Source of the DNA: Rhyacophila brunnea
Lineage: Eukaryota; Arthropoda; Insecta; Trichoptera; Rhyacophilidae
Assembly (NCBI GenBank): GCA_022495005.1
Contig: JAGYXB010000448.1
Coordinates: 100,409 to 164,408, forward strand
DNA length: 64,000 nt
Direction of reading: 5' to 3'
Positions 12,090 through 25,860 of the stretch are shown piece after piece. Position 1 is the first letter of the stretch; the number at the start of each line of letters is the position of its first letter. Below the pieces are notes generated by a model. The model saw only the letters and a list, made by a program, of their open reading frames with translations. It had not been told where the DNA came from and ran no database searches. A program made the position numbers and the translations under genes.

Positions 12090-13130
12090 CATAGAAAATA
12101 TGGTAAAAATTCAAACAGGTATTTCATAAAAACAGTTTTTATTGAGAAATTTGTATATTTATAATCAAAATCAAGAATATATTAAATTATACATATTTAT
12201 ATAAGTACTAAGTTTATTGGAATGAAGTGACACAAACACTTTCTTTCTTTGAGTGGCATTGCAATGCATGCCGGGTACTCGCTAGTTATATGTAAAATAA
12301 CCATAAAGCTAACAAAACCACCACATAGCGTATAGCACTGTTTGTGACGTAAGCAATCTGACGTCTCACGTCATTCAAAATGGCTGCTACATCTGTCACT
12401 TCAATAATGGATTCCGTACAGCAATATGCAGCAGACATTTGTTGCTGGATTGATGGATTCAATATTTTAATTATTATGATAGCTTGAAGCGATCAATCGG
12501 ATCAATTAGAAATGTCAAGAAGCGTTACCGGCAAAAACTGTATGTATTGCCATATGGAAATGTATACAGGGGAATACTCCTTTCGTACAGTAGAATTATG
12601 TAATCACATAATCACCTGAAATGTTTATTAGATCAATCAATACCAAGAGGAAATAGAGAATGATGAAGGACAATGACAATCTGCTCATTCAGTGCTGACA
12701 CCGCGACTGGCCATTAGATATAATTAACATGATATTTAAATATTAATTTACAGGTCAGCAGTGATTGTGTTATTAATTTGAATATGTTTTCAACTGAAAT
12801 CAGGATTTAAATAAATTTGATGAATTGAATAAATATGTAAGTACTGTTGTTTCATTTATTATCCTGCTCCCTCCTCCTATCCTCCTTTAATGTATACGAA
12901 ATACGGGTTAATGTTAAAACAAACGAAAATGTTTGTTACTGTCAATGCCAGTGGCGAAGGGTGGGGGTAGGCTGTTAAGATCCGCCATAAATAGTGCACA
13001 CTAAACTTTAAGTTAAAACTCTTTCGTTATGCAATCGTTCCATTTCCAATTTGACCAGTGATTCGTTAAATAATAAATGTCATCAAATAAGCAACAATAA
13101 CGACCTCGACACGTTCGCTACCATTCGAAT
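12090..13130. other. Mosaic 3' intergenic zone of the Harbinger element
   Basis: Holds rearranged duplicates of transposase-gene sequence: 12618 onward (cacctgaaatgtttattaga) matches the exon-5 acceptor region at about 14000; 12778 onward (ttgaatatgttttc) matches about 14075; and 13020-13080 matches exon 4 at about 14195-14240. A hAT end fragment at 12951-13015 (cagtggcgaagggtgggggt, then gttaagatccgcc) matches the MITE family at 58243. No independent gene seen. It looks like a composite of an older element copy and insertions. Confidence 0.55.
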
Positions 13131-13141
13131 TTGAATAAAAA

Positions 13142-13165
13142 TGGGGGCCCTGAAAAGGGCCTTTT
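13142..13165 (-). promoter_or_regulatory. Histone mRNA 3' stem-loop
   Basis: On the minus strand the sequence reads AAAAGGCCCTTTTCAGGGCC followed by CCCA. A 6-bp stem GGCCCT/AGGGCC closes a TTTC loop, preceded by AAAA and followed by a C-rich CCA, which matches the conserved 3' processing stem-loop of replication-dependent histone mRNAs. It lies 56 nt downstream of the H2A stop codon, a normal distance, so it belongs to the captured H2A fragment. Confidence 0.85.
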
Positions 13166-13217
13166 GTACGACGATAGATGGATTATTGCATGTAATCATA
13201 GACGATACGATTTTTTT

Positions 13218-13397
<180 letters not shown>

Positions 13398-13515
13398 TCA
13401 TATATACGTTTGAATACAGGCTAAATTATTTGGCACATACATGTGGAACGGTGTGGAATGAGTTATTGAGCGCTGAAAACGAGCCTGTCCATTAGATACT
13501 GGTATAGTGATTGTG

Positions 13516-15540
13516 TTAATCGTCACCAAAATAGATGTCAACAATTCGTTGACGAGTAGCATATGCCTCCCCTAATCTATTTTGATTCCGCGTCTCATTA
13601 TACACGAATTCCGATAGGACAGGCTCATCAACAGGTTCTAGATTCGGTATCCTGAAAAAGAAAGAAAAAGATATGTGTTAGCACATGACAGACTCAGTCC
13701 AATGTCACATCTATTTAAGTAATGTTTTCATTTACTTGAAACTTCAATAATTACCTATAATGTTGCATCATGTTATGCAGAATACAACACGCATATATTA
13801 TCTTGGTTGCCTTCTCAGGTTTATAATGGAGGGCTCTATCCCCTCGAAGGCATCTAAATTTTGCTTTCAACACACCGTTCAGTCTCTCTATGACATTCCT
13901 TGTTGAGCAGTGGGCAGCCGTATAGCGAGCTTCAGGTGAATCTACCTCGGCACGTAGAATCGGAATGAGCATATATTTTTCTACCGCATACCCTGAATCA
14001 CCTGAAATGTTTTTTGGATCAATCAATAACAAGAGGAAATGAAGAAGGACAATGAACAATGACAATCTGTTAATTTTAATATGTTTTCGACTGAAATCAG
14101 GATTTAAATAAATTTGAAATGTTTGTTAAGATCCGCCATAAATAGTGCACACTAGTAAAGTTCGACATACCCAAGAGAACAAAATTTCCAACTCTTTCGT
14201 TGTGCAATCGTTCCATTTCCACTTTGACCATCGATTGATTAAATATAAATTGGTCATGAACACTGCCTGGGAATCTTGCACTCACTGCCAGAATGTTCAT
14301 GTCCATATCACATACCTGCATAAAAATAAATGTCGTGTTAATGAATTGTTTGTTTGAGTTATTCGTAATGAAAGTATGGTACTGTTCGGTTAAAGCGGAT
14401 ACAGCGGAAAACGCATTTTGAAAATAGCCGATAAACTGGATTATTTGTTAGGTTAACCTAACCTAACCGAATCCAACCTAAACTAACAAATAATCCAGTT
14501 TATCGGCTATTTTCAAAATGCGTTTTCCGCTTTAACCGAACAGTACCGAAAGTATTAAACATAGTAAAATTAATGATTTGTTACCAATTGCACATTTACA
14601 GTAAAATTTCCACGGTAATTTTTAAATGATTCTGTCTCCAAGTGTGGCGGGAAAATGCGCACATGAGTGCAGTCAATGCATCCGATGATGCCTGGGAAAT
14701 GAGCCTTTTCTTGGAATCTGAAATAAAAACAAAGTTTTACCGACACATAATATTGCAGTTCAATCATTATTTGCTTTTTTACTCATGTTGTTGGTACTCT
14801 AGTTATATGTAAAATTGTATAAATTGGTCAGAGGGTATCAACACGACACTAAAAATAATGCATTGGTTGGTAAGTACCTACCTCCTTTGAATTCTGTCAC
14901 GAGAGTCAGCACTGTTCGGAAACTTCAGGTAAGTACTGCCAAGCACTGATATTATAGCATCGGATACATTTCCAATGCATCTGCTCACTGATGGCTGGCT
15001 CATTGTGCAGAAGAAGTCTTGGCCAACCCCTTTTTGGTAACCTCCCTCTGCGTAAAAACGCAAAGTAGCCAAAACCTAAAATTCAAGTAAAGGAAACAAG
15101 TTTTTTCAATAACATAATATTCAAATCTTGTTAATCTGTCGTGGTGAATGCTTAAAGATGAAGTAGGTAGGTATTTACATGTGCTGTTGTCAAACTGAGT
15201 AAATGTATCTTACCCATGATGTTACCTATCTTCCGCTGTCATAAAGTAGGGTTAAGTATAGCTACTAAATGTCGAAGTAATTTGTGACTTTAATTACCTG
15301 AATTTGGACAGGAATTCCTTTGGGTATGCCTCTCATCAACACGGAGTCCAATTTGGTCACTATCTCGATCACCATTTCTTTCGACAGTCTGTATAATTGT
15401 CGAAAGAACGTGTCCGTTACATCAAAAGGATTCTGACTATCGCGTATCCTCCTTCGCTCTATATTCAGCGCGCGTATCTCTTGTACACGCTGTCTTCTTA
15501 CTTCCTCGGCGTGCAAATGAATCGCAAGAATAAATGCCAT
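13516..15540 (-). CDS. PIF/Harbinger DDE transposase (HARBI1-like nuclease), 6 exons, 365 aa
   Basis: Minus-strand exons: 15540-15298, 15075-14882, 14717-14585, 14315-14171, 14001-13755, 13651-13516 (1098 nt, phases consistent, one terminal TAA). Exon 1 starts at the only reasonable ATG and encodes a basic N-terminus (RRQRVQEIRALNIERRRIR). Exon 2 has the helix-turn-helix-like segment TMSQPSVSRCIGNV. The DDE_4-type nuclease triad is D161 in IIGCIDCTHVRI, D240 in LLGDSGYAVEKY and E277 in STRNVIERLNGVLK, giving the DD(36)E spacing expected of Harbinger. The C-terminus ends RLGEAYATRQRIVDIYFGDD, the usual family ending. No internal stop or frameshift was found. In characterised Harbinger systems this nuclease cuts at the terminal repeats with the Myb-like partner, which is encoded convergently at 9335-12083. 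Intron 3 contains a foldback MITE. Confidence 0.88.
14378..14547. mobile_element. Foldback MITE, 170 bp, in intron 3 of the transposase
   Basis: Almost the whole element is one hairpin: it opens GGTACTGTTCGGTTAAAGCGG and closes with the complement CCGCTTTAACCGAACAGTACC, with long matching inner arms (aaaacgcattttgaaaatag) and a short centre rich in AACCTAACC. A perfect 8-bp direct repeat GAAAGTAT flanks it (14370-14377, 14548-14555), which suggests a hAT-type or other 8-bp-duplicating transposase. It lies between exons 4 and 3, so it is spliced out. Confidence 0.88.
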
Positions 15541-15822
15541 TGCGGTAGAATGTAGAAAAAAGATAAAAAAAATATTACGAACAGTTATTTGACATCCGCG
15601 AAACGAACATCTATGATTCTAACCATAGAATCCGTAGAACCGAACCACAAATTGTGGTTTGAAACTTTGCATATTATCTTGCATCTCAATTTTCAATATG
15701 TAAAATTGACATATTTTCTCTCGTTCTCGCAGTAGCACGGCACATCGAGGTGCCGCTAACTTTGACAGGGATATGGGTTAACTTTCTTACGCAAATGACC
15801 GCGAGAATAGCAAATGTGTTAA

Positions 15823-17550
15823 TTTTGATAATTTTATCATAATTAGCCGTTTTAACCTTTTAACACATCCGTTTGGATACGTTAGAATAGCCCCGCAGGA
15901 TATTTGAAAAAGTGGTATTCCAAATTCCTTTACCACAATTTTAGCATGACTGCGAAAAATTACTATTATAAATAGGTATTTCTTAATCTAGCTTATCTAC
16001 ACTTAAAGAATCTCATATAACCGTGCCTTTATCGCACATTCTGTTCACTAAATAACTCTACACTATCTCACTGGCTTTGACTTAACATTTCTTGCGAGTT
16101 ATATGAGATGGAAATAGAGGATGCTTTTCAGTGTCATGATTGATATTATAATATAATCACTGCATTCGGAAAACTTTTCCCATGTCTTCATTTAATTTAA
16201 TCTTTTTTACGTGAATATTTTTATTAAACATTTTTTCTTTAGATACCTACGTTATGAGTGGATATGATCACTGTGTTTGGAAAATATTTATTACGTCTTG
16301 GCTCGATATAATAATATTGCTTTAATATTTTAATCGGATATTTTTATATTATTACTATAATCAATACTAACATATTTATTCTTGGTATAGGTACTAAGTG
16401 ATTATACTTACGTATTACTTATTCATAGCCGGTTTGCCGACTTTTACATCCATCCAAAACTCACTCTGAGAAGTTGTTTATACTTGTCAGTTTGAACTAT
16501 GGGACTTGTATACACTTTATTTTCGCTCTGTCGTAAGGTTGACGTTCTGTTATCTCGTGATGGAATTGACTGGGAGGCCAGAGTAAATGGTTGCGTCGTC
16601 AAACTTAATTTCACGAATGCCAACTGAAGGTCAGCATTTTAGGTTTGTGTTAATAGTACAGTTGGAGAGTTAATTAATTCTATTCAGATCAGTAAAGGTA
16701 ATATTTGATATAATGTAAATCTCATGTTGTGTACGTCTTGAATTTAGATTTGTTATGTCTATAGTGTTTTGTTCTCTTAATAAATAAATAAATAAACAAT
16801 ATGTAAGTACCTACCAAGAGTTGTACCATTTGCTTTATGATATTACATATAGGTGCAAGTAGCATTATTTAATTTGTATTTAATACCTAGGTACTAGGTA
16901 AGTACTATTATCATTTCATGTCGTGATCTTTGTTCTCACAACTTTATGTCTGTGATCCATTACCACGCAAGTCAGGCGATGTACAGTCAGTCTCCGGACT
17001 ATTTTTTCGCGTGGAGCACCCCAGATCTGTTGACTTTTAAATCTGCAGACCAGGCTCATTGGATTTCGATATTTTTCTCTCCGGGTTGCCAGACTACGTC
17101 CGTCGATCGTCACGTAAATTTGATTTGACAACAATTCGCAATCATTCGGACCGAATAAAAATCTGTAATTATTTTAAACATTTTTATTGATTAATTTGTT
17201 ACTTTACACATTACAAAATCAAAGATTTATCAATTATTTTTTATTTATTTTTATTAGATTCTTAAAAAAAACGTAAATCTTGTATTGTTTTCACTGCAAT
17301 ATTATTTTAGGCACGTATACATATAAATAACACACAATTGTAGGATAAACGGAAGACATTACGATAATCGCAACTTTTGATAACTCGGCTTTTTTCTTCG
17401 TTCGTTGAGCAGTAGCAAAGCATAGACAAATTGGATGATTTATTGTCCTCGAACTTTTGGCTCGCCGATTAAAAAAATGACTCACATCGATGAGAATACA
17501 AAATAATTTAGAATTTATAATATTTAGTTTGAATATTATTGTTTTTCTAG
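15823..17550. other. Copy A intron 2, 3' part
   Basis: From about 16119 the sequence matches the intron of copy B (23699 onward), including gatgcttttcagtgtcat and tgactgggaggccagagtaa. No coding region stands out; open frames here have no splice-compatible partners. It ends at the pyrimidine-rich acceptor tttttctag before exon 3. Confidence 0.5.
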
Positions 17551-18561
17551 GTTTCTACAAAGGGATTTTGCACAAGGCATCACGATACTAGTGAGAGTCA
17601 ACAATCCTCACCTGATGGAATGATACAGTATTCCGAAGTGACAATAGATCAGCAAAATATCTAAAAAGAAAGCTTAGAACTAGATACTCCGAAAGAACTT
17701 CGACTTATTCTGAGAAGAGTAAAACATTTCACACGAAATTTGATTTGTAGCATTTGTAGCGCAGTATTTGGATGTGGATGTGCTCTCAAAAGTCACAAAT
17801 TAGTTCACACGGATGTGATTGATTACCAAAAACATGCACCTATTGAATATTATTTGGGCCCATATATATGCTCGCGATCTAGTGATCTTAAAAGACACGA
17901 AATGACACATTCTGGTAAAAAACCTTATAAATGCAATGTTTGTTCGTATAGATACTCGGAACCAGGTATACTTAAAAGGCATGAAATAATGAAACATACT
18001 GTTGAAAAACCTTATAAATGCAATGTGTGCTTATATAGATGCTCGCATATTGGTAATCTTAAAAGACATGAAATGACACATACTGGTGAAAAACCTTATA
18101 AATGCAATGTGTGCTCTTATAAATGCTCGGAACCTGGTAGTCTCAAAAGACATGAAATGACACATACTGGTAAAAAAGCCTTATAAATGCGATGTGTGCT
18201 TATATAGATGCTCGCGAGTTAGTAGTCTTAAAATACATGAAATGACACATACTAGTGAAAAACCTTATAAATGCAATGTGTGCTCATATAGATGCTCGCA
18301 TATTAGTCATCTTAAAAGACATGAAATGACACATACTGGTGAAAAACCTTATAAATGCGATGTGTGCTCATATAGATGGTCGCAACCAAGTAATCTTAAA
18401 ATGCATGAAATGACACATACTGGTGAAAAACCCTATATAAACAATTTGTGCCTATATCGATACAGGCAACGTAGTAGTCTTTAAAGCCATGAAATGACAC
18501 ATACTGTTGAAAAACCTTATAATCGCAATGTGTGCTCTCCTATAGATGCTTGCAAATGAGT

Positions 18562-20592
18562 AGTCTTAAATGACAGAAAATAACACATCGTCGTTGGTCT
18601 GTTCAAACCTCCGATGTGACATGATTGAAATTTTACAGGAGGGTGAAAAATTACTTTGTAAGCACAAAAATAAGGATAGTGATACACCCCTGAGACGTTT
18701 GTCCTCTACTGGCGTCCACTTTTTCACGGGGAGAGTCGTAAGCGTTGTCACTCGATGGAAAAAAAAAAAAAAAAAAAACCGAGCGACTTGCGACTATTTT
18801 AAAAATATTCTAGTAATATAATTATAAACAAAACAAGGAACAATATATAACTGCGCTAGTGCACAAAAAAATCACCTCTTTAATTATTGTGCCATACTGT
18901 GTACCTACTTCGATCCCGATAACACTCTTAATAATACAGGTATTAATATTTTTTTTACTTTAATCTTTAATAACCACACTGCTGAGCTAGCGACGTAAAG
19001 TGTTTGTGTGTTAATAGACTTCCATTTTTTTGTTAGCCTCTGATTAGCCTAATTTATCCAATTAATAACAGAAGTCATTGATGTTTTAATAATATGTATT
19101 TTTGGTAATAAAATTAAAGTTGTTACATTAGAGATATTGTTTTGTTCTTAAAAATAACACTTACATTGTACAGATTAATTTATTGAATAATCTGTTATAA
19201 TCTTTAATTAAATTTGTTGTTTTTTATGATTATCGTTGAATATTCAAAATTAAAATAATTTAAATATAAAATAGGGATTTAAAAAGAATTTAACCTGTTA
19301 ATCTTAAATTGAAATCAATTTAATCAGTTTTAGCAACAAAAAAACATAACTATCAATTATTAAGTAATTGTTTTCTTCTATCTTGGTGGGGTAAGGCATC
19401 ATAAAAGGAATGGTTGTCTTTTTCAATAACTTTACTGATTTCATTTCCTGTAGGTGTTTGAATTTTAGTTGTAGGTGCCGGAATTTATATAGACTCACTG
19501 TAAGCCATCATATTTTGGTTTTCGGGGCGACTTGGAAATATCTCCCAATTTTGCGTCTTACAATTGATAATAAATTCAACATTGTTTTTCTGGTCGTAAT
19601 ATTGGAATTTACATTTGTCTTTTTTCCTGTCAAAATTATCAAAATTATATTATTGGCGTGTAGAATTCTGTGTGTATAAAAACCTGCATTGCTATGTTAA
19701 TTGACTATCGATGTCATACTCTCTATAATTTGGGGCCTTAGTCCCATAATATGTATAATATTACATGAGGTCCGCCTTACTTATAACGGTTTCAAAGTAT
19801 TCGGTAATAATGTATAAATGCAAAAACAAAAAGTATCTTAGCGTAGTAAGAACATGATATCGCGGGTGTTTGAACATGTACCGTTTTAAAAAAAAGATTT
19901 TTTTTTCGGTTAGGTACATGTTCAAACACGCGCGTTGACATGATCTTACTACCTACTTCAGTTTTAGTTTGTCAATTTATGGCTACGGCCGTATGTTGTA
20001 CCTTAACCACTGGGGAATGCCAAAAGAAATAGCGTATTTCAAAAAAACTTTTACCTTATTCATAGGTCAATAATTATTATAAAGCAATCATTATTTGTAG
20101 GATGTTTATCACACTTGAATGGTCAAAGACATGGCTTATAGTTAGTATCTTTAAAATTCTCATCAAATGTGTTAATCTTGCCCATTTTTTGATTAATAAA
20201 ATGCCTAATTCTTGTCAAATTTGGGATCACAGAGATTATCAACATAAATTTTTATCGTAAATATTTCACTATAATAATGTCGACATAAATTGTACTGATG
20301 GTTTTATAAATGCATTTAAAAATTAATAAATGTAAAAAATCTTAACACCACTGCACATTTATATACTGAAATATGACTATATTCTAAAACATTAGAGCGA
20401 GAGGTTTAAAAGAATACTATTTTATGTAATAAAAATACTTTATGCAGTCATCAAATGTTTAAAATAAATATAAAGGATAATAAGGCTTCAAAATTATATA
20501 AATAGATTATCTACAACGTGGAATGTCCAGTATCATGCTTTGAAAATACAATAAAAGCTCCATTTTGACCTACGCTGAGCATGTCCGCCCTT
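18562..20592. other. 3' flank of zinc-finger copy A
   Basis: Homologous to the 3' flank of copy B (25890-26812 and 28771-30150). It contains an uninterrupted A tract of about 20 at 18759-18778. No gene recognised. Here the LINE and solo-LTR target sites of unit B are unoccupied (about 19135 and 19590), which dates those insertions after the duplication. Confidence 0.5.
19843..19952. repeat. Hairpin-forming inverted repeat (110 bp)
   Basis: GTAGTAAGAACATGA at 19843 pairs with TCATG.TCTTACTAC ending at 19952, and the inner arms share gtgtttgaacatgtac and its complement. The loop is an A/T run. It looks like a small foldback MITE, but no clear target duplication is visible. Confidence 0.6.
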
Positions 20593-21089
20593 AATGTTGT
20601 TTGTGAGACATACGTTCCTATTTTTATTGAACTCATAGGTACTACAATAGATTACATACGGTTTTGAATAGTTTTTTAAATTCAACTAAAACTTGCCGAA
20701 ACCAAACAATAATATTTTCGGTACGCTTCGGGCGATTAAACAATTTTGTGCACAATTTTTTATTCTACTTATTTCTTTTCATGGAATATAAAATGCATAT
20801 TACACGTCATGTTGTTAAATGATGTCCTGCCTAAACCCACTAATCTGATACAAAATATCATTCCATCTATAAAATATCAAAGATGATGTATGATTTAATG
20901 AAGTATTTTATAGATAGACCAATATTTTCTTTCTGATAAAGCTATTAAATACCTATCTATAATGGATTGGCGTGCGCAGGGTTTAATTGAATTTTAAAAA
21001 CTAACCAGCACCATCTGTAAATAATAAAATTGTATTTTTTCGGATTTTCGGATCGGATCTCAGCAGCTTACCTCCACCCTTCGCCACTG
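20593..21089. mobile_element. hAT-type MITE, copy in unit A, left end lost
   Basis: Same family as 58243-58825 and 31129-31717: it ends cttacctccacccttcgcca ctg at 21089 and shares atgttgtttgtgag and the internal gttttgaatag/aaattcaacta region. The left terminal repeat is replaced by unrelated sequence. The right flank caatatttctct is identical to the unit B copy, so the insertion predates the duplication. Confidence 0.7.
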
Positions 21090-22538
21090 CAATATTTCTC
21101 TGTACCCATGTCCGTTATATTAGTTTATGTTATGTAGGTTGAATATGGAAGGAATTTTTAACTTTTTTGTGAATTGCTTAAGAACTACTGCTTTTTACAT
21201 TTCTGCATTATCAAAATATGGAATTTATTAATTTTAAATATTCTATACTCGAAATAATATAAACTTTAACCGTTGTGACTGTGTATTTGAGAAAACAAAA
21301 AGCCGTTTTTCTCCTATTCATCTATTATGGACTTGGCTGATTTTGAAATCTAGCTTCACATTTATTGATGTCCGATTATTATACACGATTATACGGTAAT
21401 TGTATGAGATGTCCAAAGTACAAAATGTAAAACGATGACTTTTAACTGTATTTAAAAACACATATTTAAACTTTTGAACCGATCTTTTATAATGCCTAAT
21501 TTCTTAATTGTAGACTTGGTCTATAGTCTATCATTGGTGGCCAAACCGTAGTGCATGCGCCAAACGCAACGCATTGCATCTTTGCGCCTACCTATTCTTT
21601 TGAAGTAGGCGCAGTGTCTTCCCTAGACAAATGCCGTCCCTAGACAGCGCCAAAATGCCGACCTATTTTTTATACAGTATTTTTTATCATCCTTTCATGA
21701 CTAAAATATTCATGAAATATGTTGCATAGATACATTACCGACAAAATATATAACTACTAATAAATCTGGTTTTATTTATTATTTTTGTTAATTTTTTCAA
21801 ATATTAATTCAGATACACTTAACAATACACCTGGCAACTTAAAAAACTCGCTAATAAGCGGCAAAAATATGTGGATACACTTTAATTCGGCAAGTATGTA
21901 TTTACCTATAGGTATATAGGTAGATACATACTTACATAAGACGTAGCCTCCAAGGACAATGGCAGTAAACTAGACATCGCAAACCCGAAAAAAAATACTG
22001 TAATTAAACCTTGTGTGTCAATCAATACATTTGGTTTCCAACCAGTGAGTTGAATTTTTAATGAAAAGATATTTCCGCTATTAGGTACTAATTAGTATAG
22101 GTAGCTATTTATATATATACCTAATGATTCTTCTCGATTTTCCGCCCATCGAGTAACTGCCTCCCCCAAGTGACGCTCAATCTGCCTACCCCCCCGGGAC
22201 GTCACTGAGTAGGCGCCATAACTGAATCCTTCTCATATTTTCAACACCTGAGAGCTCTCATAGCATTAGTTAATTTAAAATGAAATGAAAAATGTTCATC
22301 TCTCAGAAAATGGGGATTTGAGTCAATTTTCACACTTGAAAGAGCAGGATGAATGTGCTGCGGATAAGTAATAGAATATAATATTTGACCAAATATGTTG
22401 AAAAAATCAAGATATTGCAAGGGTCATTTGAAAGTAGTTTTCATGATTTTGCTATAAAATAACAAAACTGCATGCACACAATATGTAAAAACTCGTTTTC
22501 AATTAGTAAACAAAATGAAATGCAGATGCCTAGTAACA
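21090..22538. other. 3' end of duplication unit A, no gene seen
   Basis: AT-rich sequence homologous in its second half to 31860-32296 of unit B, including the conserved stretch gacgtcactgagtaggcgcc. No coding region, RNA gene or bounded element could be supported. Confidence 0.5.
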
Positions 22539-23101
22539 TTAGTCATGTGACATTAGTACCTATTAAAATGGATGACAGTAATTGAATTGTGGTGTGTCGT
22601 CTTGTTCTAATGTTGAAAAATGTCGTACCTACCTACCTACATACCTACATACTGGAAAGCGTTTATTTGGCTAGAATTTTGACAAGCGCCAATTATTATT
22701 CGCGATTAAATATTTCAACTAGGTAGGGGAAAGTTATCGACATCGAATGATATTTAGATATTGACAAAAGTAACGATACCAGTATCTAACATGTCAATAC
22801 TTTTTGAAGCCCCCAATTGAATTGAACGATGGGACGCCATCTTGTTTCCTTCAGTTTTCCTCGTTGTATTGTAATTTGTTACCGTTCCGCCAACGCTGCA
22901 ACACTTATTCTCGTTCAATAGAAGTATAACTTAAACACATTGACCAGTGTTAATCATTTCATTTCAATATAATATTAATTACTGTTTGCAAAACTGCTGT
23001 TATATCAATACTGACAGCGATTGACATTCTTGCATAACAGAAAAATAGTGACACGTGTTTTGTGTTGTATTTCAGCGTTCTGTAATTAGATTATTGTAAA
23101 A

Positions 23102-25860
23102 ATGCATATTAAAAGTGAACCGCTGGACGTTGAGTCAGATGGTGAAACACAGCGCAGTGTTATAGAATATAAAATTATACCAAATATGCACCAGCTTAGC
23201 CCGAAAGGTCTTTCATCACCAGAACTTGTTGACGATACCACAATTAAGGTTATTTTGATAATGTTTAATTAATGTTGCGTTATGAAGAGTTTTTTGCACT
23301 CATTCCCTGTCATCGAAACGTTCTATTGAAAACATATACCTACTTATTTGTTTGTTTGTAGGTTGATATCAAAGCTGACGTCGATGGAAACTGTCAAACG
23401 ATTGAAGAATTCGGTGTTTGCTCGACTGGGCCGGTGATTAATAATGATTCACAGGTGGATACCTACCTTACAGATTAATTATTGTATTGTAAAAATATCA
23501 TGCGCGGCATAGGGGCGGCAGTTAGACAAAGAGCGGCGATTTCATGAATTTTGAATTGCCGAATATTTTTTCTATTATTATAATTTTATTCAGTTTACTG
23601 TAATCAATGATCCGTCGGCAACTCTAATATGTTGAGAGACACTTCCAAGTCCTTAGATAACGCTTCATAATTAATACTTAATTGTCTATTTTTCTTTGAG
23701 GATGCTTTTCAGTGTCATTATTGATATTATAATGTAATCACTGCATTCGGAAAACATTTTCCATGTCTTGATTTAATGCAATCTTTTTTACGTGAATATT
23801 TTTATTAAACATTTTTTCTTTTGGTACGTTATGAGTGGATATGATCACTGTGTTTGGAAAATGTTTATTACGTCTTGGCTATAATAATATTGCTTTAATA
23901 TTTATATCGGATATTTTTACAATATCAATATAATCAATACTAACATATTTATTTTTGTATAGGTACTAAGTGATTATACTTACGTATTACTTATTCATGG
24001 CCGGTTGGCCGACATCCAAAGCTTACTGTGAGAAGTTGTAAAGACTTGTCAGTTTGAACTATGGGACTTGTATACATTTTTTTTCGCTCTGTCGTAAGGT
24101 AGACGTTCTGTTATCTCGTGGTGGAATAGACTGGGAGGCCAGAGTAAATGGTTGCGTCGTCAAACTTAATTTCACGAATGCCAACTGATGGTCAGCATTT
24201 TGGGTTTGTCTCAATAGCACAGTTGCAGAGTTAATCAATTCTATTGACATCAGTCTATTACTTTATCTCTTTGCGTTTTCGCATTTAAAAGTATAATAAA
24301 TTTGTATAATTTTTATATTTTATTTATTATTATTTTATATTGGTATTCTCTTCTTTCTTGTGAGGGTAATATTTGATATAATGTAAATCTTATGTTGTGT
24401 ACGTCTTTAATTTAGATTTGTTATGTCCACAGTGTTTTGTTTTCTTAATAAATAATCAATATGTAAGTACCTACCAAGAATTGTACCATTTGCTTTTTGA
24501 TATTACATTTAGAATTATTTAATTTCTATTTAATATATAGGTACTAGGTAAGTACTATTATCATTTATTTTATTATCGTCATTTTCGTTTTCACAACTTT
24601 ATGCCTGTGATCCATTGCCACGCAAGTCTGGCGATTTACAGTTTTCGGACTTTTTTCTTCACCGCAGATCTGTGGACTTTTAAATACGCAGGCCAGGCTC
24701 GTTGGATTTTAAACATGTTGGATATTTTACTCTCCGAGTTGCCAGAATACGTCCGCCGAACACCACGTAATATCGATTTAACATTAATTCGCAATCATTC
24801 GCACCGAATAAAAATCTGTAATTATTTTAAACATTTTTATTGATAAATTTGTTTAAAATAAGTACACATTACAAAATTAAAGATTTATCAATTATTTATT
24901 ATTTATATATATGAAAATCATAAAAAAAAGTAAATCATGTTTATTTTCACTGCAATATTATTTTATGCAAGTATACATATGAATAACACAATTATTGTAG
25001 GATAATCGGAAGACATTACGATAATCGCAACTTTTGACAACTCTACTTTTTTATTCGTTCCTTGAGCAGTAGCAAAGCATAGACAAATTGGATGATTTAT
25101 TGTCCTCGAACTTTTGGCTCGCCGATTAAAAAAATGACTCACATCGATGAGAATACAAAATAATTTAGAATTTATAATATTTAGTTCGAATATTATTGTT
25201 TTTCTAGGTTTCTACAAAGGGATTTTGCACAAGGCATCACGATACTAGTGAGAGTCAACAATCCTCACCTGATGGAATGATACAGTATTCCGAAGTGACA
25301 ATAGATCAGCAAAATATCTAAAAAGAAAGCTTAGAACTAGATACTCCGAAAGAACTTTGACTTATTCTGAGAAGAGTAAAACATTTTACACGAAATTTGA
25401 TTTGTAGCATTTGTAACGCAATATTTGGATGCGGATGTGCTCTCAAAAGTCACAAATTGGTTCACACGGATGTGATTGATTACCAAAGTCATGCACCTAA
25501 TGAATACAATGTGGGCCCATATAGATGCTCCCAACTTAGTTGTCTTAAAACACAAAAAATGACACATCTTGGTGAAAAACCTTATAAATGCAATGTGTGC
25601 TCATATATATGCTCGAATGTTGGTAATCTTAAAAGACATGAAATGACACATACTGGTGAAAAACCTCATAAATGCAATGTTTGTCCTTATAGATGCTCGA
25701 AACTTGGTAATCTTAAAAGACATGAAATTACACATACTGGTGAAAAACCTTATAAATGATATGTGTGCCCATATAGATGCTCGCAAAGGAGTAGTCTTAA
25801 AATACATGAAATCAAGCATACAGGTGAAAAATATTATACATGCAGTGTGTGCTTTCCTAT
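23102..25860 (+). pseudogene. Zinc-finger gene copy B, stop codon before the fingers
   Basis: Exon 1 23102-23248 (ATG, 49 codons, MHIKSEPLDVESDGETQRSV...), exon 2 23362-23454 (31 codons, VDIKADVDGNCQTIEEFGVC...), exon 3 from 25208, all in phase 0 with clean GT-AG sites. Exon 3 stays open for 37 codons and then meets TAA at 25319-25321, at the same codon as copy A. In the same frame downstream the finger block runs 25397-25759: CSICNAIFGCGCALKSHKLVH, a degenerate unit, then CNVCSYICSNVGNLKRHEMTH and CNVCPYRCSKLGNLKRHEITH, then GEKPYK and a TGA where copy A has TGC. One or two more fingers follow after the stop. Read literally, the gene makes a 117-aa protein without fingers. Exon 1 has an IKSE motif that fits the SUMO consensus. 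Probably a pseudogene unless readthrough or alternative splicing joins the parts. Confidence 0.72.
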
